DNA of 21,518 nucleotides. It comes from CAZMVU01 sp964569295. GTDB taxonomy: Bacteria; Hydrogenedentota; Hydrogenedentia; Hydrogenedentales; JAGMZX01. The position numbers and the translations under genes were made by a program. The notes below the pieces were generated by a model, which saw nothing but the letters and a program-made list of their open reading frames with translations, searched no databases and was not told the DNA's origin. Position 1 is the stretch's first letter; each line of letters opens with the position of its first letter. The stretch is from contig CAZMVU010000075.1 of NCBI GenBank assembly GCA_964569295.1, positions 1-21,518 of the forward strand, read 5' to 3'. Shown piece by piece: positions 1-8,116 of this stretch.

Positions 1-1116
1 CAGCGGGGCGCGAAAGCGCGCACGACGAAGCAGAAAGCGCGCATTCAGCGGCTCGATGCCATGCAGGAGGAAGGGCCGCCCCCGCGGCACCGGGAGTTCG
101 AGTTCGAAATCCCCCAGCCCGAGCGGCTGATGAAAACCGTCCTCAACGCCCGGGATATCCGGCACGGATATGAGGATACCCGGCTCATCGACGGCTTCAG
201 CGTGATCATGCAGAAGGGCATGCGCGTGGGGATTCTCGGCCCCAACGGTTGCGGTAAGACCACGCTGCTGCGCATTCTCATGGGGCGGGAAGAGCCGGAC
301 CGCGGGCGCATTGTCATCGGCGACGCCACGCAGTTTCTTTATGTCGACCAGTCCCATGAAGAGGTAACACCCGGCCAGACCGTGCTCGATTTCGTTTCCG
401 GCGGTCAACGTCACTGGGACGTCGGCCAGAAACGCATCTACGTGCCAGCCTATCTCGAGCGCTTTTTGTTCGACAAAGCCAGCGTCCAGATGCCCATGAG
501 CAACCTGTCCGGCGGCGAGCGTAACCGGCTGGACCTCGCGCGCAAGCTTTTGCGGGGCGGCAATTTTCTCGTGCTCGACGAGCCGACCAACGACCTCGAC
601 CTCTATACCCTGCGGATACTCGAGGAAGCCATTCTCGACTTCGACGGCTGCGCACTCATCGTAAGCCACGACCGTTATTTCCTGAACCGGGTGTGTACGC
701 ACATGTGGGTCTTCGAAGATGCCGGCAACATTGTGCAGCTCACCGGCAATTACGATGACTACCTCGTGTACAAGGGCAAGCAGGCCGAAGCCGAAGCAGC
801 ACAGCGGCGCCAGGCCACAGAAACGCGCCGCCAAGAAGTGCGCAATGTCCCGAAGGAGACCGTCCGGCGGCTGACCTACCTCGAGAAGAAAGAGCTCGAA
901 GGGATCGAGGCGCAGATTCTCGAGGCGGAGGAGAAGGTGGCTGCCCTCGAAGGCGGCATGGCCGATCCCGCCTTCTACCAGCGCGACGGCGATCATATCC
1001 GCAGTGTGCTGCAAGACCTGGAGGAAGCGAAGGCGCGGGTGGAAGCGTTGTATGCGCGGTGGGAAGAGCTGGAGGGGAAGGCGTGCGGAAGACCACGAAA
1101 GAAGAATAACCCGTAG
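1..1116 (+). CDS. uup: Uup-like ABC-F ATPase, C-terminal part (5' end outside window)
   Basis: The reading frame is open from base 1, so the first ABC domain and part of the linker lie outside the window. The first visible residues form the basic interdomain linker typical of Uup (RGAKARTTKQKARIQRL). The second ATPase domain follows: Walker A GPNGCGKTT (about nt 238-264), signature LSGGERNR (about nt 505), Walker B LVLDEPTNDLD and H-loop VSHDRYFL. A charged coiled coil at about nt 870-1075 matches the Uup C-terminal domain. ABC-F proteins act in the cytoplasm on ribosomes; Uup has also been linked to DNA-related phenotypes. The protein ends in a short basic tail, GRPRKKNNP, which looks like an AT-hook core and recurs in the small ORF at 3293-3439. 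The ABC-F assignment is firm. The Uup subgroup rests on the linker and the C-terminal coiled coil. Confidence 0.93.
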   Translation, partial: QRGAKARTTKQKARIQRLDAMQEEGPPPRHREFEFEIPQPERLMKTVLNARDIRHGYEDTRLIDGFSVIMQKGMRVGILGPNGCGKTTLLRILMGREEPDRGRIVIGDATQFLYVDQSHEEVTPGQTVLDFVSGGQRHWDVGQKRIYVPAYLERFLFDKASVQMPMSNLSGGERNRLDLARKLLRGGNFLVLDEPTNDLDLYTLRILEEAILDFDGCALIVSHDRYFLNRVCTHMWVFEDAGNIVQLTGNYDDYLVYKGKQAEAEAAQRRQATETRRQEVRNVPKETVRRLTYLEKKELEGIEAQILEAEEKVAALEGGMADPAFYQRDGDHIRSVLQDLEEAKARVEALYARWEELEGKACGRPRKKNNP

Positions 1117-1189
1117 TCCGGCCTTAAGTTTCCCCTAACGTTTCCCTATATTTCCTCAAACCTTTGCGCTCCACCGGGAGGACGAGAAT

Positions 1190-2836
1190 TCAGGCCTCCG
1201 TGCTTACGTCAAGCCAGCCCACACCAGACTTCTTGAGGGCGTAGCCGACTTCGCGCCGATAGTCCCCGTAGCAGGTCATCCAGTGGAAGCCGCGCATCTC
1301 CTCGACGAGCCGCTGGTGGCCGCCTTTGATGCGCAGTTCCGTCTGGCTGGTGCAGATGTCGAGGGCGGGATTCTCGAGTATCGTCCCCTCGAAACCAACC
1401 CAGCGCTCGCCCGCGAAATCGGGAACCAGCACGGTCATGTCCTGGCCGACCCGGAAGGCAACCATCGGCGCAGCCCCGTAATCGGATTCGAAGTGGGTGC
1501 GAATGCGCACATCTTCGAGGTGTTCGCCGTCCATCTTGCGCGGCGCCGAGCAGTGGGCCACTGTGACGACGCCGTCGTGCGGGTAGGTGGGGTTGCAGAA
1601 GAACACCGGCTTACCGCAGATGTAATGGAGCAGGATACCCGAGGGGATGACAACGAAATCGGACTCACAGAACGCCAGGTAGCCTTCGTCGTTGAGCAGC
1701 GTGAGCGTCATGCAGGCCGTCGTCTCCGACATGGGGATGATGGCGCCCATGCAGTGGCCCACGGTGATCACGTCGGTGTCGTGCTCGGCCATGAGGTCGC
1801 GAAACACCTCGGCCAGCACGAAGGCCTTGTCCATGAAATCACGCATCTGGTCCAGGGTTTCCTTCGACCCCTTGCCCGCCACGAGTTCCTCGGTGGTGAG
1901 TTGTTCCTGAAGCGGCAGCAGCGTGACACCCGGTTGGTCAAGATACGCGCGGGACTGCTCGACACAACGGCGGACCAGGGCCTCGTCGTCCATGGCGCGT
2001 CCGATGCGCTCGCTCATTTCGTCATAGGAAACCTCGACCAGTTCCATGCCCCATAACGCACGGGCGCGGTCCGGCGCACCGCTTTTCGATCCACGGTCCC
2101 AGCCGAGCGCACCGCCGATGGCCACCACGCGCTTGCCCTGGATGCGCTTGAGCCCGTGCAATGCCCGCAACCGCCACAGCACCTCGTTGTGGTCGTCCAC
2201 CACCACATCCTCGATGCCCATACCGCCCGTCTGCTGAAACTCATCCGATTCGCGGCGCAGGAACCGGGGATGGGCGATTTCGTACCAGAGATAGGCCGGC
2301 CCCGTGCGATGGCGCACAAACATGAGGTTCTGCTTCTCGGGATTCGCCAAGTCCATGATGAAACCCGTTCCGCCACCCGCACCGTAGATGAGCGTGACGT
2401 CATGGTCTCCATCCGCGACGCGGCGTGCCCCGTCCGCGTCGTCACTGCGCACCGAAGTCAGCGGCAGCAACTCGAGCGGAAATTCCGCCTTGGCGGCCAT
2501 TGCCGCGAGTTCCTCGCGAATCCGGTTGCGTTCCTCCTCGACATGGGCCTCGGTGATCAGGCCGCCCCAACTGCGCCAGGACGTCGCCTCGCGATACGTG
2601 GGCATGGCATAGGCCAGCACCGGCAGCACGCGCAGCGGCTTGTTCGGAGCGGGGTTTAACTGCGGGGCCGATGGCGCCGCTGCAACGGTGGAACTGCCCA
2701 GGCGATGCAGCAACGTGCCGCCCAGCGAGGCCACGCCTGCCCCGGCGAGAAACTGGCGCCGGCTCACCTCCGGGCGGCGTGCGCCGCAACAACCGCCGGA
2801 TGAACAACCTTCGTGGTGATGATGGGGCGCTGTCAT
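1190..2836 (-). CDS. Tat-exported protein of the L-fucose/arabinose isomerase-like family
   Basis: 548 aa. The ATG at 2836 is chosen because AAGGAA lies about 8 nt upstream; the open frame runs further up but has no good ribosome site and no signal-like sequence. The N-terminus is unusual: four histidines (residues 5-8) and cysteines 11, 16 and 17 precede the twin-arginine motif SRRQFLAGAG (residues 25-34). Export in a folded state, probably with a cofactor, is therefore likely. The mature part has the feel of COG2407 sugar isomerases: an N-terminal GAGGG segment, then a C-terminal region with CESDFVVIPSGILLHYICGK, conserved His and Glu, and a GQDMTVLVPDF strand. Cytoplasmic sugar isomerases need no Tat signal, so the real substrate is unknown. 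It is transcribed convergently with the uup gene and appears monocistronic. The family call is from recall of motifs, not from a search. Confidence 0.75.
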   Translation of the reverse strand: MTAPHHHHEGCSSGGCCGARRPEVSRRQFLAGAGVASLGGTLLHRLGSSTVAAAPSAPQLNPAPNKPLRVLPVLAYAMPTYREATSWRSWGGLITEAHVEEERNRIREELAAMAAKAEFPLELLPLTSVRSDDADGARRVADGDHDVTLIYGAGGGTGFIMDLANPEKQNLMFVRHRTGPAYLWYEIAHPRFLRRESDEFQQTGGMGIEDVVVDDHNEVLWRLRALHGLKRIQGKRVVAIGGALGWDRGSKSGAPDRARALWGMELVEVSYDEMSERIGRAMDDEALVRRCVEQSRAYLDQPGVTLLPLQEQLTTEELVAGKGSKETLDQMRDFMDKAFVLAEVFRDLMAEHDTDVITVGHCMGAIIPMSETTACMTLTLLNDEGYLAFCESDFVVIPSGILLHYICGKPVFFCNPTYPHDGVVTVAHCSAPRKMDGEHLEDVRIRTHFESDYGAAPMVAFRVGQDMTVLVPDFAGERWVGFEGTILENPALDICTSQTELRIKGGHQRLVEEMRGFHWMTCYGDYRREVGYALKKSGVGWLDVSTEA

Positions 2837-3292
2837 GTCTTGGTTCCTTGCTGTTCGGCCGCTGGGGCTATCCGCAGCCGGCCATGCCTTGAAAAGCAGT
2901 ATCCGAAAATGACGAGCCCCGGAGCGCCGGTCCTGCGAGGCGCCCGATCGGGGCATCATTCCAACTCTCGTGCGTGCCCAACGCCACACCCCTCCATATT
3001 GTCGAGGGTAGCATGATGCCAGGCTCTTTTTCCAATGGGGCCACCCAGCCGAAAAGGAGTTGTTTCACCCACTCGCCGGCGGAACCGCGATAGCCCATCT
3101 TGCAGAGGTAGGCTTCTTTCCTTGGGATTGATGCTCGGAAAACTCATGGGCACACTACGGATCAATTGACTATCCATGCCATTTTGGATAGGGTATGCCG
3201 CATGAGCGCAATGCGAGGCGACAGCCTGTTGTCGCCGGATTTCCCCCCTGCCAGCGTGCTCGAGGATTGTGCCAAGTGGCTGTCCGAGGACA
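2837..3292. other. Intergenic region with no recognisable gene
   Basis: Several frames are open here but none has a ribosome site, codon pattern or motif that I can support. The longest (minus strand, 2956-3402) overlaps the small plus-strand ORF and looks like chance. No tRNA, repeat array or mobile-element end is visible. Confidence 0.5.
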
Positions 3293-3439
3293 ATGAGCGA
3301 TATATATGCATCCAGCGGCAGACGCATACGGGACGTCCGTGCGGTTCCTCCAGCTTCCTCGACCAACGCGAGCGCCGCCTCGACCGAAGCCGCCACCCCC
3401 AAGAAAGGCGGAAGACCTCGAAAGAAGAAAAAGCCGTAG
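3293..3439 (+). CDS. Possible 48-aa ORF with an AT-hook-like basic tail, or a leftover gene 3' end
   Basis: The ORF starts at ATG 3293 with a poorly spaced GAGGA just upstream and ends at TAG 3437-3439. Its product begins MSDIYASSGRRIRDVRAV, continues through a Ser/Ala/Thr-rich stretch, and ends TPKKGGRPRKKKKP. GRPR flanked by lysines is the core of an AT-hook DNA-binding motif. The last codons, the stop and the following TTTCCCCTA-rich DNA resemble the 3' end of the uup gene (about 1085-1135). Two readings are possible: a small basic protein, or the 3' remnant of a larger gene whose tail was shared with or copied from uup. The frame is open back to about 3206, where a stop lies, so nothing longer is preserved. 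Function unknown. Confidence 0.3.
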   Translation: MSDIYASSGRRIRDVRAVPPASSTNASAASTEAATPKKGGRPRKKKKP

Positions 3440-3477
3440 TCTGTTTCCCCTATGTTTCCATGTTTCCCCTAAACCGA

Positions 3478-5322
3478 TCACGAATGCGCTATGTTTCCGC
3501 TATGGCTTTCAGCTCGCGTTTTTTCGCCTGCGGCGATGACGAAGACTGCTTCATCGGCCAGCAGGTTCGGCAGTAGGCGGCGCTGGCCGGTGCTCATAAG
3601 CGGAATCTCCTGTTCGATGCGGATGTTTTGCGCCTGGCAAAAGGCGCGGAAGTCCTTGATCGAGAGCATGTGCCGGTTGGGCGACTCGTACCAGGAGTAG
3701 GGCAGGCTGCGTGTGACGGGCGCCTGGCCCGTGAACAACGCCTTCGCACGTACGCGCCAGTAGCCGAAGTTCGGGAAACTGACAATGCAGCGGCGCCCGA
3801 CGCGCAGCATCTCGCCGATGGCTTCCTCGGGCTTTTCGATAACTTGCAGGGTCATGCTGAGGATGACAAAGTCGAAGCTTTCGTCCGGCAGACCGCTGAG
3901 GCCTTTGTCGATGTCGGCATGGATGACCGAAATGCCGCGGCGCACGCACGCCACCACATTGCCCTGGGCCAGTTCGAGGCCCAGGCCGTTGACCTGCTTT
4001 TTGCGAATGAGCTGGGTGAGCAGTTCCCCGTCGCCGCAACCGACATCAAGCACGCGGCTGCTGCGCTCCACCAGCGACACGATCATATCGTAGTCGACCC
4101 GGTGCCCTTCGTAGATGCTCGGGGTGCGGGTGAGTGGGCCGAATTCCGCTTCCGTGGCGTGGGTCACCTTTGCCGCACCTGCTTTGTGCGGATGCATGGT
4201 GTTGTCGAGGAAGCCGCCGACCAGTTTGCTGAGTACGTTGAATTCGAGGAGGAAGGCGTCGTGTCCGGCGTTCGTTTTCACGCAGCAATAGGTCACATCC
4301 TTGTGCTGGCGTGCGAGTGCGTAGACGATCTGTTCGGATTGGTAGGGCGGATACAGCCAGTCTGAGGTAAACGAAAGCACCATGACCCGGCCGAGAATCT
4401 GCTTCATGGCGGCATCGAGCGAGCCGTAGGGCGCGGAGATGTCGAAGTAGTCCATGGCCTTTGTGATGTACAGGTAGGTGTTGGGGTCGAAGCGGTTGAC
4501 GAATTGCTCGCCCTGGTAGTCGAGATAGGTTTCGACGGAAAACTCGCTGGTGAAGTCGTAGCTCAGATGATCGCGCCCGCGCAACCGGCGGCCGAACTTC
4601 TTGCGCATGGCCTCGTCGCTCAGGTAGGTGATATGTGCGAGCATCCGGGCGATCCCGAGGCCTTCGGCGGGCATCTCCGCGTCGTAGTAATCCCCGTTGT
4701 TAAAGTTGGGATCAGCCATAATGGCGTTGCGGCCGACGGCGTCGAACGCAATCTGTTGGGCGCCGGAGAAGTAGGTGGTGGCAATGAGCATGCCGGACCG
4801 AACCATGTTGCCGTAACGGGTGAGCCATTCGAGGGCCTGCATGCCGCCCATGGAGCCGCCCGCGACGGACAGCAGCCGCTGGACGCCCAGGTAATCCACC
4901 AGGGCTTTTTGCGCCCGCACCATGTCGCCGACCGTAATGATCGGGAAGTCGAGGGCATAGGGCTTGCCGGTCTTCGGGTTGGTCGAGGCGGGACCGGTCG
5001 AGCCCATGCAGCCGCCGAGCACGTTCGAGGAGATGACGAAGTACTTGTTGGTATCAAACCCCCTGCCGGGGCCGATCATGCGGTCCCACCAGCCGGGCTT
5101 CTTGTCCTTGGGGTGGTGGTGGCCGGCGGCGTGGGCGTCGCCCGACAGCGCGTGCAGAATGAGGATCGCGTTGTCGCCCTGCGCGTTCAGTTTGCCATAG
5201 GTTTCGTAGGCAAGCGTGATCGGGCCGAGCGTCGCCCCGCTGTCCAATGGCATGGCATCGGGCGGCTCAGCAAAGGTAAAATACTTGGTTTCGACTATGC
5301 CGACAGAGGTTTCGTCGGCCAT
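3478..5322 (-). CDS. metX: Fused homoserine O-acetyltransferase (MetX) - MetW methyltransferase-like protein
   Basis: 614 aa. Residues 1 to about 375 are an alpha/beta-hydrolase acyltransferase of the MetX type, which transfers an acyl group from acyl-CoA to homoserine in methionine synthesis. The catalytic triad is visible: nucleophile Ser157 in GGSMGGMQALEW, Asp321 in FTSDWLYP and His354 in NAGHDAFLLE. Residues about 400-600 are MetW: SAM-binding motif VLDVGCGDGELL (424-435), then LPDESFDFVILSMTLQVI and SFPNFGYWRVRAKALF. In many bacteria metX and metW are adjacent genes; here they form one chain. The ATG at 5322 has AGGTGG just upstream. The acyl donor (acetyl or succinyl) cannot be read safely from sequence. 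The O-acetylhomoserine sulfhydrylase at 13645-14943 would use the acetylated product. All key residues are present. Confidence 0.95.
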   Translation of the reverse strand: MADETSVGIVETKYFTFAEPPDAMPLDSGATLGPITLAYETYGKLNAQGDNAILILHALSGDAHAAGHHHPKDKKPGWWDRMIGPGRGFDTNKYFVISSNVLGGCMGSTGPASTNPKTGKPYALDFPIITVGDMVRAQKALVDYLGVQRLLSVAGGSMGGMQALEWLTRYGNMVRSGMLIATTYFSGAQQIAFDAVGRNAIMADPNFNNGDYYDAEMPAEGLGIARMLAHITYLSDEAMRKKFGRRLRGRDHLSYDFTSEFSVETYLDYQGEQFVNRFDPNTYLYITKAMDYFDISAPYGSLDAAMKQILGRVMVLSFTSDWLYPPYQSEQIVYALARQHKDVTYCCVKTNAGHDAFLLEFNVLSKLVGGFLDNTMHPHKAGAAKVTHATEAEFGPLTRTPSIYEGHRVDYDMIVSLVERSSRVLDVGCGDGELLTQLIRKKQVNGLGLELAQGNVVACVRRGISVIHADIDKGLSGLPDESFDFVILSMTLQVIEKPEEAIGEMLRVGRRCIVSFPNFGYWRVRAKALFTGQAPVTRSLPYSWYESPNRHMLSIKDFRAFCQAQNIRIEQEIPLMSTGQRRLLPNLLADEAVFVIAAGEKTRAESHSGNIAHS

Positions 5323-5358
5323 GGCCCACCTCGTGATTCTTCTTGCAGCACCCGCGCG

Positions 5359-5425
5359 TGCCGCATAATTCGTGGTCTCGTCAACCGAAGCATGTCGCCA
5401 CGCCGCTTACCAGGGCGGTGCGGCA
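5359..5425 (-). promoter_or_regulatory. Structured 5' leader candidate upstream of metX-metW
   Basis: On the minus strand TGCCGCA (5419-5425) can pair with TGCGGCA (5359-5365), closing a 67-nt region that contains at least one inner hairpin (CCGC/GCGG). It lies between the predicted promoter and the start codon. I could not match it to a SAM, SAH or T-box consensus, so a regulatory role is only a suggestion. Confidence 0.25.
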
Positions 5426-5436
5426 GGAGGTGAAAG

Positions 5437-5466
5437 ATCATACCATTGTCGGACCGGGCGCGCCAA
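5437..5466 (-). promoter_or_regulatory. Predicted sigma70-type promoter of metX-metW
   Basis: Minus strand: -35 TTGGCG (5461-5466), 18-bp spacer, -10 TATGAT (5437-5442). It would give a leader of roughly 105 nt before the ATG at 5322. Confidence 0.45.
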
Positions 5467-5542
5467 GCCTACGATAAGCTCGCGCTATTTCCGCTATGAT
5501 TATGCGCATTCTTGGGCGAGCCGGGTTGGAAAAGGAGCGGTC

Positions 5543-6880
5543 ATGGCTTTTCGGAGTGTCTTGTTGGCAATTGCGGCGCCGCTCCTGAGCGGTGTGTACG
5601 GCGCGGGGGCACAGCCGGCGGATTGTCCCCCGACGGAATTGCCGGTCGAGATGGGTACGCCTGTCGAGCCGGGGCTCGACGAAATATCCGGGCTGGCGGC
5701 AAGCCGGCAGGCCCCGGGGATGCTGTGGGCGATCAACGATTCCGGCGCGCCGGTGGTCTACGCGCTCACGGAATCGGGTATGGCGCTCGGGCGCTATGCC
5801 CTGGCCGGTGCCAGTCTCGTGGACTGGGAAGACATCGCCGTGGGGCCGGGGCCGGTAGCGGGGGCGGACTACCTCTACGTGGCCGACGTGGGTAACAACA
5901 ACTTGACGCGCAGCGTGGTGCCGGTGTACCGCGTGCTCGCGCCGGTCGTGGACCCCGGGCAGGCGTTTGTGGACACCGTGCTGGCGGATGCGGAGGTCTT
6001 CCACCTGGCGTATCCGGCGCGGACCCATGACTGCGAAGCGCTGATCGTGACACCAGACACGGGCAGCCTGTACCTGTTGACGAAAGACAGCACCGGCGTG
6101 GACGGCGGTTACAGTATAGTCTACCGCAACGCCGCCCCCCTCGAAGATGGCGCGACGATTCCGTTGACCGAGGAGGCCAGTGTGTACTTTGGCACGAATT
6201 TCCTCGATGTGGTGACCGCAGCTGACCTTTCGCCCGATGGCCGCGGCTTGCTCGTGCGCACCTATACGGATGTGTACTACTGGCCCCTGGCTCCGGGCCA
6301 GCCGGTTTCGGAGGCGGTGGCCGGTATCCCCTGCATGCTGCCGGGTGCCGTCGAGATGCAGAGTGAATCCATCGCGTTCGCCACGGCCGCCAGCGGCTAT
6401 TACACCGTGAGTGAGTGGTTCCGCGGCGAACCCCAACCCATCTTCTTCTATTCGCAGGCGCCATGGGAGCCCGAAGCCGACCCGGACTGCCGCAACACGA
6501 CGGGCGGCCTCTACGAGGTGGGGGACCGGCTGTGCCTGCGCATACCCGATGCGTTGTCGCCGCAGGGGCCCTACCAGTGGCATCGCGATGGGGCGGTCCT
6601 GGTGAGCGATGGCCGCAGCGCCGGGGTGCAGGCCCGGTCCCTCGTGATCCTGCCGCTTACCGTGGAGGATTCCGGCGCCTACACCTGCACCTACGAAACC
6701 GGGAGCAAGGAGATCGCCGTGTTCGGTCCGGCGCAGGTGCTCGTGGTCGAGACGCTCCCGGCGAGTGGCGTGTTTGCGCTTTGCCTGCTCGCCCTGGTGC
6801 TGGCCGTGATGGGGGTGGCTGCGGTGCGGGGGAGCAGCTTCCCCGGACTGACGCTACGCGGCGGAGCCGCCGCCAAATAG
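5543..6880 (+). CDS. Secreted propeller-like protein with Ig domain and C-terminal membrane anchor
   Basis: 445 aa. The ATG at 5543 is preceded by AAGGAG at ideal spacing, and starts a Sec signal peptide (MAFRSVLLAIAAPLLSGVYG, cleavage near AGA-QP). Residues about 40-310 look like a beta-propeller-type domain (LAASRQAPGMLWAINDSG, DYLYVADVGNNN). Residues about 319-405 form an Ig-like domain with the classic DSGAYTCTYE strand. A hydrophobic helix near residues 408-426 (FALCLLALVLAVMGVAAV) follows LPASG and is followed by a basic tip, a layout resembling IPTL/PEP-CTERM sorting tails. It is probably displayed on or anchored to the envelope. It is divergent from metX-metW. A 102-bp piece of its Ig coding region recurs at 10532-10633 with two synonymous differences. 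Ligand unknown. Confidence 0.85.
   Translation: MAFRSVLLAIAAPLLSGVYGAGAQPADCPPTELPVEMGTPVEPGLDEISGLAASRQAPGMLWAINDSGAPVVYALTESGMALGRYALAGASLVDWEDIAVGPGPVAGADYLYVADVGNNNLTRSVVPVYRVLAPVVDPGQAFVDTVLADAEVFHLAYPARTHDCEALIVTPDTGSLYLLTKDSTGVDGGYSIVYRNAAPLEDGATIPLTEEASVYFGTNFLDVVTAADLSPDGRGLLVRTYTDVYYWPLAPGQPVSEAVAGIPCMLPGAVEMQSESIAFATAASGYYTVSEWFRGEPQPIFFYSQAPWEPEADPDCRNTTGGLYEVGDRLCLRIPDALSPQGPYQWHRDGAVLVSDGRSAGVQARSLVILPLTVEDSGAYTCTYETGSKEIAVFGPAQVLVVETLPASGVFALCLLALVLAVMGVAAVRGSSFPGLTLRGGAAAK
6591..6692 (+). repeat. Ig-domain coding repeat, copy 1 (pairs with 10532-10633)
   Basis: 102 bp, two mismatches to the second copy, both at third codon positions (Ala and Gly codons). Immediately outside this tract the two sequences become unrelated (left) or clearly diverged but homologous (right). 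Confidence 0.9.
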
Positions 6881-7196
6881 ACAGAAGAAATCCGGAAAGA
6901 TGAAACCACTAACGCGGGCGCTTTGATGTGGATACACCGTCCCCTCGGCAATTTCTTGGAAAAGATGCCTGAAGTTGACGCGGTGTAGAACGGACAGACA
7001 CAACCGGCGCAAGGGTGCAGCGTGTCCGTTCGTGCCGGTGCGTATTTTTCCCTGATATTGCTCCGAGAATTACGTTGTTAAAAATATAATTTTGTGTTAT
7101 CCTTCGCCCTGATACCCCGGAAATATGGAATTTTCTGGCCGTAGCGTCACGCGCGAAGTGGCAAGCTGATGACATAACATCGAAGGGACGGAACGC
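6881..7196. other. Intergenic region: inverted repeat and AT-rich promoter-like patch
   Basis: GAACGGACA (6988-6996) and TGTCCGTTC (7023-7031) form a perfect 9-bp inverted repeat with a 26-nt loop, followed by a short T run (7044-7049). It may end transcription of the Ig gene. Further on an AT-rich patch contains a perfect TATAAT (7085-7090), but no convincing -35 at normal spacing. It is the likeliest promoter region for the DUF6916/collar genes. Confidence 0.4.
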
Positions 7197-7667
7197 ATGA
7201 AGAAAGCGATGGATAGACGGTCTTTTTTGTCGCTGTGCGGTGCCTCGGCGGCCTCGGTCTGCCTGGCTGGGGGTGTTGCACAAGCCACCCCGCCGGCCGT
7301 TGGAGGAAGAAACCTGATGATTGAAGAACTCACCAAAGACCTGTTTGAACGGCACCTCGGCGAGGCCTTCACCGTGAGCGCCGAGGGCGCTGCGCCGGTG
7401 ACGCTAAAACTGGCCAAGGTCATCGAAGCCCCCGTGCGCCAGCAGCCTGCCGGGGCGCCGAAGATGGAGTGTTTCTCGGTCTTATTCGAAGGGGCGCAAG
7501 AGACGAACTTGGTGCAGAACACCTATACCTTCGAAAATGCGCGCATGGGCAGCGTGGCGCTGTTCGCGGTGCCGGTGGTAAGCGGCGACGAAGTGGTGCG
7601 CCGCTATGAAGTTGTCATCAACCGGTTGATACAAACCGGAAGCGGCAGCTCGTCTGGAGGTAATTAG
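7197..7667 (+). CDS. Tat-signal DUF6916-like protein
   Basis: 156 aa. The start is supported by AAGGGACGGA upstream of ATG 7197. The N-terminus carries a twin-arginine signal (MDRRSFLSLCGASAA, cleavage near AQA at about residue 30). The mature part is a compact beta-rich domain: MIEELTKDLFERHLGEAF, a CFSVLFEGA strand, then TYTFENARMGSVALFAVPVV. This resembles the small DUF6916 domain that accompanies tail-collar genes in many non-phage loci; the name is from recall. Its stop lies one base before the next ATG, and the next ribosome site (GGAGGT) lies inside its last codons, so the two genes are translationally linked. Tat export suggests it folds before reaching the periplasm or surface. It is likely a partner of the three collar proteins. 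Molecular role unknown. Confidence 0.75.
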   Translation: MKKAMDRRSFLSLCGASAASVCLAGGVAQATPPAVGGRNLMIEELTKDLFERHLGEAFTVSAEGAAPVTLKLAKVIEAPVRQQPAGAPKMECFSVLFEGAQETNLVQNTYTFENARMGSVALFAVPVVSGDEVVRRYEVVINRLIQTGSGSSSGGN

Positions 7668-7668
7668 C

Positions 7669-8085
7669 ATGCCCAGCGAAGGATTTATTGGACAAATCAT
7701 GATGTGGCCTGCCAATTTTGCGCCCCGCGGCTGGGCCTTCTGCGATGGCCAGATATTGTCTATTCAGCAGAACACGCCCCTCTTCGCCCTGATCGGCAGC
7801 ACCTATGGCGGCAACGGCAGGACTACTTTTGCCCTGCCCGACCTTCGGGGCCGCGCCCCCATGCACCAGGGCCAGGGCTCGGGCCTATCGTGGCGCAGGA
7901 TCGGCAACCAGGGCGGCAGCGAGCGTGTAAGCCTGCCGGGAATTCTGTTGGCGGAATTGCCCGAGGGTGATCCCGCCCAGCAAGTCATCCAGCCGACTCC
8001 CCCGGCCAGCGTCGCCGCAATGCCACCCTTCCTTACGATCAATTTCGTCATCTGCCTTGAAGGTTATTGGCCATACCGTACCTAA
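7669..8085 (+). CDS. Tail-collar domain protein 1 (MdpB-like)
   Basis: 138 aa, one phage tail-collar domain (Pfam Collar type). Visible landmarks: FIGQIMMWPANFAPRGWAFC, GQILSIQQNTPLFALIG, STYGGNGRTTFALPDLRGR and the family's C-terminal PPFLTINFVICLEGYWPY. It has no signal peptide. GGAGGT lies 7 nt before ATG 7669, at the very end of the preceding gene. It is the first of three tandem paralogs that share the GGN/DG-TTFALPDLRGR core but differ in the loop before the C-terminus. Such proteins are labelled tail fibre or microcystin-dependent proteins, and in this form occur outside prophages. No baseplate, sheath, portal or capsid gene is nearby. Confidence 0.92.
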   Translation: MPSEGFIGQIMMWPANFAPRGWAFCDGQILSIQQNTPLFALIGSTYGGNGRTTFALPDLRGRAPMHQGQGSGLSWRRIGNQGGSERVSLPGILLAELPEGDPAQQVIQPTPPASVAAMPPFLTINFVICLEGYWPYRT

Positions 8086-8116
8086 TTAGGTAGCACTGGT
8101 AGCGAGGAATGCACTC

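Noticed and set aside
2956..3402. Minus-strand 148-codon open frame in the intergenic region
   Set aside because: No ribosome site, no family resemblance, irregular composition; could be a decayed remnant but nothing supports a gene call.
5359..5425. SAM or SAH riboswitch before metX-metW
   Set aside because: The pairing is suggestive, but I could not find the conserved core of any known SAM or SAH class.
4504..5433. Plus-strand open frame over metX
   Set aside because: Shadow of the metX reading frame; low complexity, no motif, no ribosome site.
5438..6583. Minus-strand open frame over the Ig-domain gene
   Set aside because: Rich in His and Arg as typical of an antisense shadow in GC-rich DNA; the sense gene has a signal peptide and a perfect ribosome site.
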